Source: Strigamia acuminata
Lineage: Eukaryota > Arthropoda > Chilopoda > Geophilomorpha > Linotaeniidae
Assembly: GCA_949358305.1 (NCBI GenBank)
Contig: OX442314.1
Coordinates: 66,598,429-66,658,428 of the forward strand
Length of the DNA: 60,000 bases
Reading direction: 5' to 3'
Shown here: positions 38,224 to 48,110 of the stretch, piece by piece
How positions within the stretch are numbered: position 1 is the first letter of the stretch
Layout of the letters: every line of letters begins with the position of its first letter
The notes under the pieces: generated by a model
The model's database searches: none
What the model saw: only the letters and a program-made list of their open reading frames with translations
Told to the model about the DNA's origin: nothing
Position numbers and translations under genes: made by a program

Positions 38224-41200
38224 GTCTTGTGGTGTTTGTGCTAAGTCAACTGTGATGAGATCAAAGTCTATTCTCCCAAATCATTGGTTAGATGTTTCTA
38301 AAACTTACATTGGAGCCTTCTACTAAGGTTTAAACACTATTTCTGAACATTCAGAGACATTGGTCTTGTGGTGTTTGTGCTAAGTCAACTGTGATGAGAT
38401 CAAAAGTCTATTCTCCCAAATCATTGGTTGGATGTTTCTAAAACTTACATTGGAGCCTTCTACTAAGGTTTAAACACTATTTCTGAACATTCAGAGACAT
38501 TGGTCTTGTGGTGTTTGTGCTAAGTCAACTGTGATGTGAAATAAGCTCAAAATTTTTTTTTCAAAATTTATTGCTTGGGTGTTGCTAAAACTTATATTGA
38601 AGGCTTCTACTAAGGTTTAAACACTATTTCTGAACATTCGGAGACATTGGTCTTGTGGTGTTTGTGCTAAGTCAACTGCGATGTGAAATAAGCTCAAAAT
38701 TTTTTTTTCAAAATTTATTGCTTGGGTGTTGCTAAAACTTATATTGAAGGCTTCTACTAAGGTTTAAACACTATTTCTGAACATTCAGAGACATTGGACT
38801 TGTGGTGTTTGTGCTAAGTCAACTGTGATGAGATCAAAAGTCTATTCTCCCAAATCATCGGTTGGATGTTTCTAAAACTTACATTGGAGCCTTCTACTAA
38901 GGTTTAAACACTATTTCTGAACATTCAGAGACATTGGTCTTGTGGTGTTTGTGCTAAGTCAACTGTGATGAGATCAAAAGTCTATTCTCCCAAATCATTG
39001 GTTGGATGTTTCTAAAACTTACATTGGAGCCTTCTACTAAGGTTTAAACACTATTTCTGAACATTCAGAGACATTGGTCTTGTGGTGTTTGTGCTAAGTC
39101 AACTGTGATGAGATCAAAAGTCTATTCTCCCAAATCATTGGTTGGATGTTTCTAAAACTTACATTGGAGCCTTCTACTAAGGTTTAAACACAATTTCTGA
39201 ACATTCAGAGACATTGGTCTTGTGGTGTTTGTGCTAAGTCAACTGCGATGTGAAATAAGCTCAAAATTTTTTTTTCAAAATTTATTGCTTGGGTGTTGCT
39301 AAAACTTACATTGAAGGCTTCTACTAAGGTTTAAACACTATTTCTAAACATTCAGAGACATTGGTCTTGTGGTGTTTGTGCTAAGTCAACTGTGATGAGA
39401 TCAAAAGTCTATTCTCCCAAATCATCAGTTGGATGTTTCTAAAACTTACATTGGAGCCTTCTACTAAGGTTTAAACACTATTTCTGAACATTCAGAGACA
39501 TTGGACTTGTGGTGTTTGTGCTAAGTGAACTGCGATGTGAAATGAGCTCAAAATTTTTTTTTCAAAATTTATTGCTTGGGTGTTGCTAAAACTTATATTG
39601 AAGGCTTCTACTAAGGTTTAAACACTATTTCTGAACATTCAGAGACATTGGTCTTGTGGTGTTTGTGCTAAGTCAACTGCGATGTGAAATGAGCTCAAAA
39701 TTTTTTTTTCAAAATTTAATGCTTGGATGTTTCTAAAACTTACATTGGAGCCTTCTACTAAGGTTTAAACACTATTTCTGAACATTCAGAGACATTGGTC
39801 TTGTGGTGTTTGTGCTAAGTCAACTGTGATGAGATCAAAAGTCCATTCTCCCAAATCATTGGTTGGATGTTTCTAAAACTTACATTGGAGCCTTCTACTA
39901 AGGTTTAAACACTATTTCTGAACATTCAGAGACATTGGTCTTGTGGTGTTTGTGCTAAGTCAACTGTGATGAGATCAAAAGTCTATTCTCCCAAATCATT
40001 GCTTGGATGTTGCTAAAACTTACATTGAAGGCTTCTACTAAGGTTTAAACACTATTTCTGAACATTCAGAGACATTGGTCTTGTGGTGTTTGTGCTAAGT
40101 CAACTGTGATGAGATCAAAGTCTATTCTCCCAAATCATTGGTTAGATGTTTCTAAAACTTACATTGGAGCCTTCTACTAAGGTTTAAACACTATTTCTGA
40201 ACATTCAGAGACATTGGTCTTGTGGTGTTTGTGCTAAGTCAACTGTGATGAGATCAAAAGTCTATTCTCCCAAATCATTGGTTGGATGTTTCTAAAACTT
40301 ACATTGGAGCCTTCTACTAAGGTTTAAACACTATTTCTGAACATTCAGAGACATTGGTCTTGTGGTGTTTGTGCTAAGTCAACTGTGATGAGATCAAAAG
40401 TCTATTCTCCCAAATCATTGGTTGGATGTTTCTAAAACTTACATTGGAGCCTTCTACTAAGGTTTAAACACTATTTCTGAACATTCAGAGACATTGGTCT
40501 TGTGGTGTTTGTGCTAAGTCAACTGTGATGAGATCAAAAGTCTATTCTCCCAAATCATTGGTTGGATGTTTCTAAAACTTACATTGGAGCCTTCTACTAA
40601 GGTTTAAACACTATTTCTGAACATTCAGAGACATTGGTCTTGTGGTGTTTGTGCTAAGTCAACTGTGATGAGATCAAAAGTCTATTCTCCCAAATCATTG
40701 GTTGGATGTTTCTAAAACTTACATTGGAGCCTTCTACTAAGGTTTAAACACTATTTCTGAACATTCAGAGACATTGGTCTTGTGGTGTTTGTGCTAAGTC
40801 AACTGCGATGTGAAATAAGCTCAAAATTTTTTTTTCAAAATTTATTGCTTGGGTGTTGCTAAAACTTACATTGAAGGCTTCTACTAAGGTTTAAACACTA
40901 TTTCTAAACATTCAGAGACATTGGTCTTGTGGTGTTTGTGCTAAGTCAACTGTGATGAGATCAAAAGTCTATTCTCCCAAATCATCAGTTGGATGTTTCT
41001 AAAACTTACATTGGAGCCTTCTACTAAGGTTTAAACACTATTTCTGAACATTCAGAGACATTGGACTTGTGGTGTTTGTGCTAAGTGAACTGCGATGTGA
41101 AATGAGCTCAAAATTTTTTTTTCAAAATTTATTGCTTGGGTGTTGCTAAAACTTATATTGAAGGCTTCTACTAAGGTTTAAACACTATTTCTGAACATTC

Positions 41201-41307
41201 AGAGACATTGGTCTTGTGGTGTTTGTGCTAAGTTAACTGTGATGAGATCAAAAGTCTATTCTCCCAAATCATTGGTTGGATGTTTCTAAAACTTACATTG
41301 GAGCCTT
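38224..41307. repeat. Satellite array, block 2
   Basis: About 3.1 kb (roughly 22 monomers) of the same A/B satellite, continuing in register from block 1 after E2 is removed. Variants such as GGTTAGATG, AAGTGAACTGCG and ATTCGGAGACA are shared with the right part of block 1 (27,800-31,760). The array stops within a monomer at 41307, where the E3 LTR begins with TGTTGC. Confidence 0.97.
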
Positions 41308-42819
41308 TGTTGCGGTCGGTCAACACGAATATAGAAGAAATGGGCATTTGCGGTTTGAAATTCCCGCCACTATGATTTGATGATCGTATAGCAAAGTACG
41401 TACATAAACCGTGCTGGAAACCACAATAATCACTCCCGAATCCATTGTTGCATGAGGAGAAAGCATTAGAGAGCACTGTTGCAAGGTATCCCAGTGCTTG
41501 TTTATCCATAAGCCAGCGGGGAAATAGATTTACTACTCCCGGCACATTGGAAAAAGATGGCGGAAATAATATTAAACACGAGCTAAAATTCAACAACTTC
41601 TTTAATGAACGGTTAGATGATAACTGAATAAAATACACGAATGTAATTGGCCCTCAAGGGAGCCGCACATGCGCAATACCGAAAATGGCACGCGCCGAGC
41701 CGATTAGCGGCGAAATACGGACACAAAATTCTCCGTTGTCATGGCAACGGAGGAAAACGAAATACAGGCAAAGTTGACAAATTGTGAAATTAGCACGGAT
41801 TACAGTTTGTAATATATCAAAATGACCGCAAGAATGCAGTGAATAAAAAAGCTAATCATAACAATTCGATTCAATAAGTAAAACAATGAAAACGAAGCAC
41901 AAAACAATGATCGTGTAGCAGACGATCGCGATAGCCAATCACAGACAAGTATGATGACGAAACCGTAAGATTTGAATTTAAAATGGCTTTAAAACACAAA
42001 ATAACATAAGAATTCAGGTTAAAAAACATCGTAATGGAATAGTATAATCAATTCAATCAATATACATCGCAAACAAATTGAAATAAAAACGAATTACCGA
42101 TAAATTCCAACATGGCGGCCTCGAACGTCATGTTGGCGGTAAAACCAGTACATTTGAAATTAGATGCACAGAATGTTAATAAAAACCACATAGGAATGTT
42201 AAATAGAATTAGGAAATGTTATTTCCTGCACAAAATCACAATATTTATTCAACACAACACTTTGAAATAGATCGTAAGCCGCACGAACCGAGCATTATCG
42301 GCCGCGCCCATGCGGTGGCCGACAACGAACGTTTGTACTGACGAAACGAAAACACTTGGGCAATAATAAAGCACACCAGTCGAAAGAGCAGACTTTAATT
42401 AGTAGAAAGCAATTGTAAATAGAATTCTTAACAACTCGGAAAGTAGAGAACGAAACGTTAGAAGTTCTAACGAAACGAGACTAGTAATGGAAAAATGACG
42501 TCACGCGTGTAGCGTAACTCAACTACACTTCGACGAATGTACTTAAAAATGCCGTAAATCATGAAAATGCATAAGAAATCAATGAGATAAGACACAAAGC
42601 TTTGAAAACACTTGAAATAACAGTAAATTAAAATGTAATATCAACACAAAAGACACTAAAATTACTGAAAACACTAAAAAATGTTTTAATAAGATAAAAA
42701 CCTGAAAAGCAATAAATGAAAATATTAGGCAAAAATTCCACTACACTATGAATATTTATTATGACATAAAACACAGTAATAAATGCAATTTCTAAAATAC
42801 TTCCACATTGTTTGCAACA
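41308..42819 (-). repeat. 3' LTR of E3 (probable)
   Basis: On the minus strand this 1512-bp block starts TGTTGC (complement of 42814-42819) and ends GCAACA (complement of 41308-41313), a 6-bp inverted repeat with the same terminal hexamer as the E1 LTR. It begins 6 nt after a CGCCGGCA motif (complement of 42826-42833), matching the E1 layout. TTTATT at 42244-42249 gives a possible AATAAA on the element strand. The open frame at 41228-41638 crosses from LTR into satellite and is judged spurious. The second LTR is not in the window, so the call is positional. Confidence 0.7.
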
Positions 42820-42879
42820 ACGAATTGCCGGCGAAAGGACAGAGAAGGAGAACCACACAAAAAATTCACAAAAGAAAAA

Positions 42880-45640
42880 TCACTCAAGTTCTAGGGCTCT
42901 CACATGCTTGACTGACCTTTTTAACTCACGTCCATCGGGTAGCACAACTTTTATCACACGGATTTGACCATCCTCACCGGGAAAAATTTCTTTTATCCTG
43001 GCAAGTGGCCAAAAATATGGGTTAGTACCCATTTTTTCTAGAAGCACTATTTGGTCTACTTTAGGGTTTTTGAAGAACTTATCACCTTTGGATTCATAAA
43101 AATTCCTCAATTGCATGAGGTAACTCTTTTTCCAAATTTTCCAGAACTCCCAAATAAATTGGCGTCGTTTAATGTCCAGTTTTCTCAAATCGGATTTTTT
43201 AATTGCACTCAGTTGTTTGTTTATTACGTATTTTGGCATGCCTCCTGTTAGAAAGTTTTCAGGTGCCAAAATTCTACCACCATCAACACTGTCGGGGACA
43301 TAACTTAAGGGTCGTGAATTTAGCACTGAACTAATTTCCAGAGCCAAAGTTTGGAGAGTTTCCAAGTCAACAGTGCTGCGCAGCAAAGTTTTTCGAAGTT
43401 TATCTTTTACTGAGCGGACTAAGCGCTCCCACGCTCCGCCCATCCATGGAGACAGCGGTGGGATGAAAGTCCAAAGCACTCTCTTTTCGGAAAGGAATGT
43501 TTTCACGTCATTATGACCGATGAGTTTCCCCCATGATTGTAATTCGAGGCTTCCGCGCTCAAACGTCTTACTGTTGTCAGAGAAAATCTTCCCGGGGTAT
43601 CCGTGGCGTGCCCCAAATCTTCTCATTGCAAGCAAAAACTTTGGCACAGAAAGGTCCTCTGATACTTCTAAATGTATGGAACGGGTCACCATACATGTGA
43701 AAAGCAAGATGTAAACTTTTTTCTTTTCCTTCTTGTTGCTGCCGACATAAATGGGACCCAAGTGGTCTACTCCTGTGTTTTGGAATGGCGCCGCTGGCGT
43801 CACACGTTCAGCAGGAAGGTCACCCGTTGAAGGGTTGTTGCGTGCAAGTTTTCCTCGTCTGCAAATTTCACATTCTCTTATAACTGTCTGAATTGTTCTT
43901 CTTCCTCTAATAATCCAAAATCGTTCGCGTAGGTGATACAAGGTTTCGCTTATGTCACCATGAAGCAACTCCAAATGCACTTTTTTAATTAACAGTCTTG
44001 TTATCCAACTATCATAATGCAAGATAATTGGATAAACCTCATCAAATGTCAATAAAGATTTTTTCAAGCGGCTACGAAGTCGAAGTAATCCGTCCTCGTC
44101 AATGAAGAGCTCGAAATTGCGTAGGGTGGAATGTTTAGACAGTTCTCTTTTGTTTTTCACATCATCAATCTCCTCAGAAAAATGTAGCTTCTGGGAAAAT
44201 TGCAGGATCTTCAATTGGTTGTCCTCTAACTCGAGTGGCGAGAGAGGCTCACCGCGCAAAAGTTTGTTTTTCCATCGCAAAATGTATGAGAAAACTCTCA
44301 AAAGTCGGTTGTAATTTCGGAATCGTTTGAAGAATCGACCAATAAAGCTTTCTGTCACTTGAATTGTCATCACAACGATTTTTCGTTCTTCTTCTGGAAG
44401 ATCCTCTTGTATAATTTCTCTTTTTTCCAGTTTCGAGACATCAACTCCAAACCACCAAAGTTTATTTTGCATCAATGTTTTTGAGTTATGTGGTCGAGTT
44501 AATAAATCTGCTGGGTTAAATTCTGTTGGTACATGAGACCATTGTTCGGGCTTAGTTGAAGAAATAATTTCTTGAACACGGTTTGAGACATATGGTTTCC
44601 ATACGTTCTTGTCCGAATTTATCCAGGCTAGAGTTATGGTGGAGTCCGAATAGTAACGAATTTCAGTAACGGGGTAACCTGGAAGAAAGTTTTCTAACAG
44701 GTACTTTGTCACTCTCACTCCTACCACTGCTGCAGTTAATTCAAGTCGAGGAAGAGTCACTTTTTTCGTCGGCGCAATACGACATTTACTCAACAATAAA
44801 GTTCTTTTGCCCTCCAGATTGACGACAAAAATTGAACAGCCAAATGCCTTTGTGCTTGCGTCACAGAAAACTTCTAAAGTGATGTCTTGACCGGAATAAG
44901 TCTGCAGCCAACGTTGAACTTTCAATTCTTTCAATTTTTGTATGTCTTGACTCCACTCTTCTACTTCTTTTTTCTCTGAGTCAAGAATCTTTTCATCCCA
45001 GTTTTTTGTCCTAATCCAGAGCGCTTGAACTAGCAGTTTCATTTGAAGCACAACAGGAGCAATGAGTCCCATTGGATCGAATATGGAAGCCATTAATGAA
45101 ACAACTTCTCGTTTTGTATTCGGAATTTTTTCAATTGTCGGAATGTTAAACATCATGACATCTTCTGCAGTGTTCCACAATATTCCAAGCATTTTTATAA
45201 TTCCTAAGTCCGAAAACTCCTCTCCTCGCATATGAAAACCTTCTTTTTTCAAATTGTTGAAGACGTCCTTGCTTGAGGTCGTCCACTTCACGAGGGGAAG
45301 CTTTCCGTCGTCTAATATCATTTTCAGTTTCTCGCAATGTGAGGTTGTGTCGGCTGTAAAATCTCCTCCTGACGTCAAATCATCCATGAAGATTCCATCA
45401 TCGAGTGCGTCGACTTCTTTTGCATGAGTTTCTTCAAATTGTTTCGCTTGTTTCCTAATCGTCGCACACAAGAGGAATGGAGAAGAAATGACGCCAAATG
45501 GCACGACAATCATTCGCAGAACCATTAGATTATTCCACAAATTTTGCCAAGAGTATGGCTCTTTGAAATAGTCACGAGCGACCCACAAAAAACGTAAAAA
45601 GTTTGTTTGAGTTGGGTTGATGTTGTTGGAAAATTTACTC
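42880..45640 (-). pseudogene. BEL/Pao pol, 5'-truncated (element E3)
   Basis: About 920 codons of open frame closely related to the C-terminal half of E1; long stretches match, such as SEKRVLWTFIPPLSPW and GGAWERLVRSVKDKLRKTL. The visible part starts within reverse transcriptase at NPTQTNFLRFLW, keeps FMDD (D95, D96 counted from 45666), RNase H, the HHCC-type region, the integrase core (D, D, E in VDHLGP, SDNSKTF and GAWERL) and the C-terminal domain. Gag, protease and the first RT catalytic Asp are missing. The frame is open to about 45690 but has no ATG at its head, only a TTG at 45666; homology to E1 ends near 45640. The rest of the frame is unbroken, so truncation is recent, or the missing part was separated by a later insertion. 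Confidence 0.9.
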
Positions 45641-45730
45641 CACTGGATCAGGCACCAAATGGGCAATCCTTCATTTCTGGCTCAAACTTAGAGGCATGAG
45701 GAAGTGGTTCGAGGGCGGGAGAATGAGGAT

Positions 45731-45755
45731 GTTTAGGTTAGGTTAGGTTTAGGAT
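45731..45755. repeat. Short TTAGG telomere-like tract
   Basis: GTTTAGGTTAGGTTAGG followed by TTTAGG and ATAGG gives about four TTAGG-type units. TTAGG is the usual telomere repeat of many arthropods. The tract is short and could arise by chance or by break repair. Confidence 0.5.
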
Positions 45756-45760
45756 AGGCA

Positions 45761-46125
45761 GCGCCATCTATTATCAAAATTGGCTACTAAAAGTCCCAAA
45801 TTTGGCCCGAGGGCAAAATGGACAAAATGGCGGCCGTTTATATACGGGTTTGACCAGATGGTCGAATTTCGTTACGATCGGTCCAAAAAAATGGTTGTGT
45901 GTATGAACCGGTCACTCGTCATGCCCTCGGGCAATAGCTTCTGTGTTGACACGTGTCGGCGCCATCTACTATCAAAATTGGCTACTAAAAGTCCCAAATT
46001 TGGCCCGAGGGCAAAATGGACAAAATGGCGGCCGTTTATATACGGGTTTGACTAGATGGTCGAGTTTCATTAGGATCGGTCCAAAAAAATGGTTGTGTGT
46101 TTTTCACCGGTCACGTGACATGTCT
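45761..46125. repeat. 198-bp tandem repeat, two copies
   Basis: GCGCCATCTA-TATCAAAATTGG starts at 45761 and again at 45959. The copies share GGCCCGAGGGCAAAATGG, GGCGGCCGTTTATATACGGG and GATCGGTCCAAAAAAATGG with few differences, then diverge near the end. A single related GCGCCATCTGCTAACAAAATTGG occurs at about 46927. Confidence 0.85.
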
Positions 46126-46291
46126 CACAGGCAATGACTCAGATGGATTTCAGGAGCATAAAAAAATGATGCTTACTCTTCAAATTTTTTTTCACGAGTG
46201 AAAAGATATTTAATTGCGTGATGTCATACGGTTCCAAACCGGTTCAAACTGGTTTTGGAGGGGATTCCCCGTTTTGCGGTATATAAGGAGT

Positions 46292-46455
46292 GAATTTTTA
46301 TTATCTATTATTTCTTCCTGGATTGTCCTTGATTGGAATTTTCTAGAATTTTTATTATCTCTTATTTCTTCCTGGATTGACCTGGATTGGAATTTTCTAG
46401 AATTTTTATTATCTCTTATTTCTTCCTGGATTGACCTGGATTGGAATTTTCTAGA
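46292..46455. repeat. 54-bp tandem repeat, three copies
   Basis: GAATTTTTATTATCT starts at 46292, 46346 and 46400. Each unit contains TTTCTTCCTGGATTG and ends GGAATTTTCTA. Because 54 is a multiple of three, a spurious repetitive open frame appears here. The last copy leads into promoter module 1. Confidence 0.9.
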
Positions 46456-46492
46456 ATGTTCTGTGATGACTCATCACTTCCGGTTTTGTGGG

Positions 46493-46524
46493 TATATAAG
46501 GAGTGACAAATCAGAATTTTTTCA
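46493..46524 (+). promoter_or_regulatory. Core promoter module 1 (TATA + Inr)
   Basis: TATATAAGGAGTGAC begins at 46493 and the arthropod-type initiator TCAGTT places its A at 46524, 31 nt downstream, the canonical spacing for RNA polymerase II. The shared module runs on to about 46610 with TTGGACCCTG and CCTATGCCCAAATTT. No ORF follows on this strand, so any transcript would be non-coding or an unrecognised one. Confidence 0.6.
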
Positions 46525-46642
46525 GTTGATCAACGACTTTGGACCCTGTCGGAGTGGGGTACCTATGCCCAAATTTTTGATTTTTTTTCAAAAAAAACTT
46601 TGAAAATTTTTTGAAAAAAAAAACTTAGTAAAATTTACAATA

Positions 46643-46735
46643 AAACAAGAAAAGACAAGAAAGGACAAGAAAGGACAAGAAAGGACAAGAAAAGACAAGA
46701 AAAGACAAGAAAGGACAAGAAAGGATAGAATCATA
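46643..46735. repeat. GACAAGAAAG minisatellite 1
   Basis: About nine copies of a 10-bp unit (GACAAGAAAG with A/G variation). It lies just downstream of promoter module 1, in the same relative place as the tract at 47610. Confidence 0.9.
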
Positions 46736-47073
46736 CCGTTAACCGACTGCTTTTTCCTGCTTTGTTTATACCTTTAATTCATCTAAAACTCACCAGACGG
46801 CGCTCACTACGGTTACGCAACAGGCCGGTCACTTGCAAAGCAGGTTTTTTCAGTGAATGGCGCGGCTGATAGCTGGAGGCAGTGAAATCCAGGTGAGTGA
46901 ACTCGTGGTTGAATAGACGTGTGTCAGCGCCATCTGCTAACAAAATTGGCAACCAAAAATCCTAAATTTGACTCCTGGACAAAATGAAAATTTTTCAAAG
47001 TTTTTTTTTTTGAAAATTTTGAAATTTGGGCATAGGTTGCCCACTCCTTCAGGATCCAAATTCGTTGATCAAC

Positions 47074-47105
47074 TGAAAAAATTCTGATTTGTCACTCCTT
47101 ATATA
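47074..47105 (-). promoter_or_regulatory. Core promoter module 2, inverted
   Basis: On the minus strand TATATAAGG starts at 47105 and the initiator A lies at 47074, again 31 nt apart. The surrounding sequence from about 47010 to 47150 is an inverted copy of the module, including GGCATAGGTTGCCC (+ strand) and the GGGGAATCCCC block also seen near 46260. Confidence 0.6.
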
Positions 47106-47183
47106 CTGCAAAAACGGGGAATCCCCTTCCAAACCGGTTCAAACTAGTTTTTACTTGAATTTTCTAGAATGATCTTTTGTGGG

Positions 47184-47215
47184 TATATAAGGGGTGACAA
47201 ATCAGAATTTTTTCA
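47184..47215 (+). promoter_or_regulatory. Core promoter module 3
   Basis: TATATAAGGGGTGAC begins at 47184 and TCAGTT has its A at 47215 (31 nt). Downstream GGACCCTGAAGGAGTGGG and CCTATGCCCAAATTT match modules 1 and 4. Confidence 0.6.
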
Positions 47216-47481
47216 GTTGATCAACGAATTTGGACCCTGAAGGAGTGGGCAACCTATGCCCAAATTTCTGATTTTTTAAAAAAAAAATTTGGAAAAATTT
47301 ACAACAAAGCGACCTTAGGACAAGAAAGGACACAGATGGATTTCAGGAGCATAAAAAAATGATGCTTACCCTTCAATTTTTTTTTCACAAATGAATAGAT
47401 ATTTAATTGCGTGATGTTATAAGGTACCAAACCGGTTCAAACTGGTTTCTAATTGAATTTTCTTAAAGGTCACATCACGGG

Positions 47482-47513
47482 TATATAAGGAGTGACAAAT
47501 CAGAATTTTTTCA
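47482..47513 (+). promoter_or_regulatory. Core promoter module 4
   Basis: TATATAAGGAGTGAC begins at 47482 and TCAGTT has its A at 47513 (31 nt). It is followed by the same GGACCCTGAAGGAGTGGG block and then the second GACAAG minisatellite. A decayed fifth copy with TATATAAGG at 46280 lacks the initiator. Confidence 0.6.
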
Positions 47514-47612
47514 GTTGATCAACAACCTTGGACCCTGAAGGAGTGGGCAACCTATGCCCGAATTTTCAAAATTTTCAAAAAAAACTTTGAAAAATTTACA
47601 ACAAAGCGATCC

Positions 47613-47732
47613 CAGGACAAGATAGGACCAGATAGGACAAGACAGGACAAGAAAAGGCAAGAAAGGACAAGACGGGACAAGAAAAGGCAAGATAGGACAA
47701 GACGGGACAAGAAAAGACAAGATAGGACTAGA
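47613..47732. repeat. GACAAG minisatellite 2
   Basis: About eleven imperfect copies of a 10-11-bp unit related to GGACAAGATA, GGACAAGAAA and GGACAAGACG. It is more diverged than the tract at 46643. Confidence 0.85.
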
Positions 47733-48110
47733 TTTTCAAGGTAAGCAAGAGTCAGAAGTGGCTGAAGTGACTGAACTAATGATGTCGGCCTGTTTATGGC
47801 ACGGCTGACTTAGCTCTGGCATTCAGTTGATGTGTGTTAATTGAGCAGTTGATGATTTGTGGCTGCTGGTTGAATTGTCTGCATCCCCTCTCGAGTGGTG
47901 TTTGTTTGTTTGTTTGTTTGATCGGTCAGGCTAACAAAGTCGGCCTGTTTATGGCACGGCTGGCTTAGCTCTGGCATCATGCTTAGTGTTTGTGTGTTTG
48001 AGGGTCAAATGGTGGCCGTTTGTGTGCAAAAAATGGAATATATGAATGTAGCTTTTTTCTTCTTTAAGTTTTGTTCTTTTTTTTGTTTTTTTTTTATTTT
48101 CTTTCTTTGT

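Larger units (their letters stand above)
45641..48110. other. Non-coding, repeat-rich region left of the Polinton
   Basis: About 2.5 kb with no supportable gene but many repeats: a telomere-like tract, a 198-bp tandem pair, a 54-bp triplet, two GACAAG minisatellites, promoter modules in both orientations, a direct repeat (GGATTTCAGGAGCATAAAAA at about 46144 and 47339) and a 40-bp duplication (about 47784 and 47939) flanking a (TTTG)n run at 47901-47920. Polintons normally end in long terminal inverted repeats, so part of this may be the left terminus. The right terminus is outside the window, so this cannot be tested here. Confidence 0.6.

Noticed and set aside
8140-41307. CRISPR-like regular repeats
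   Set aside because: Whole monomers are repeated with no unique spacers, and the context is eukaryotic; this is satellite DNA.
8140-41307. CENP-B-box-like motif in the satellite
   Set aside because: No monomer contains the conserved core (TTCG followed by A and CGGG at the right spacing).
41228-41638. 136-aa minus-strand frame
   Set aside because: It runs from the E3 LTR into a satellite monomer and so crosses an insertion boundary.
46214-46603. 129-aa repetitive frame
   Set aside because: It is created by the 54-bp repeat (a multiple of three) and then runs through promoter module 1.
47511-47720. Pro/Cys/Leu-rich minus-strand frame
   Set aside because: It is a translation of the GACAAG minisatellite.
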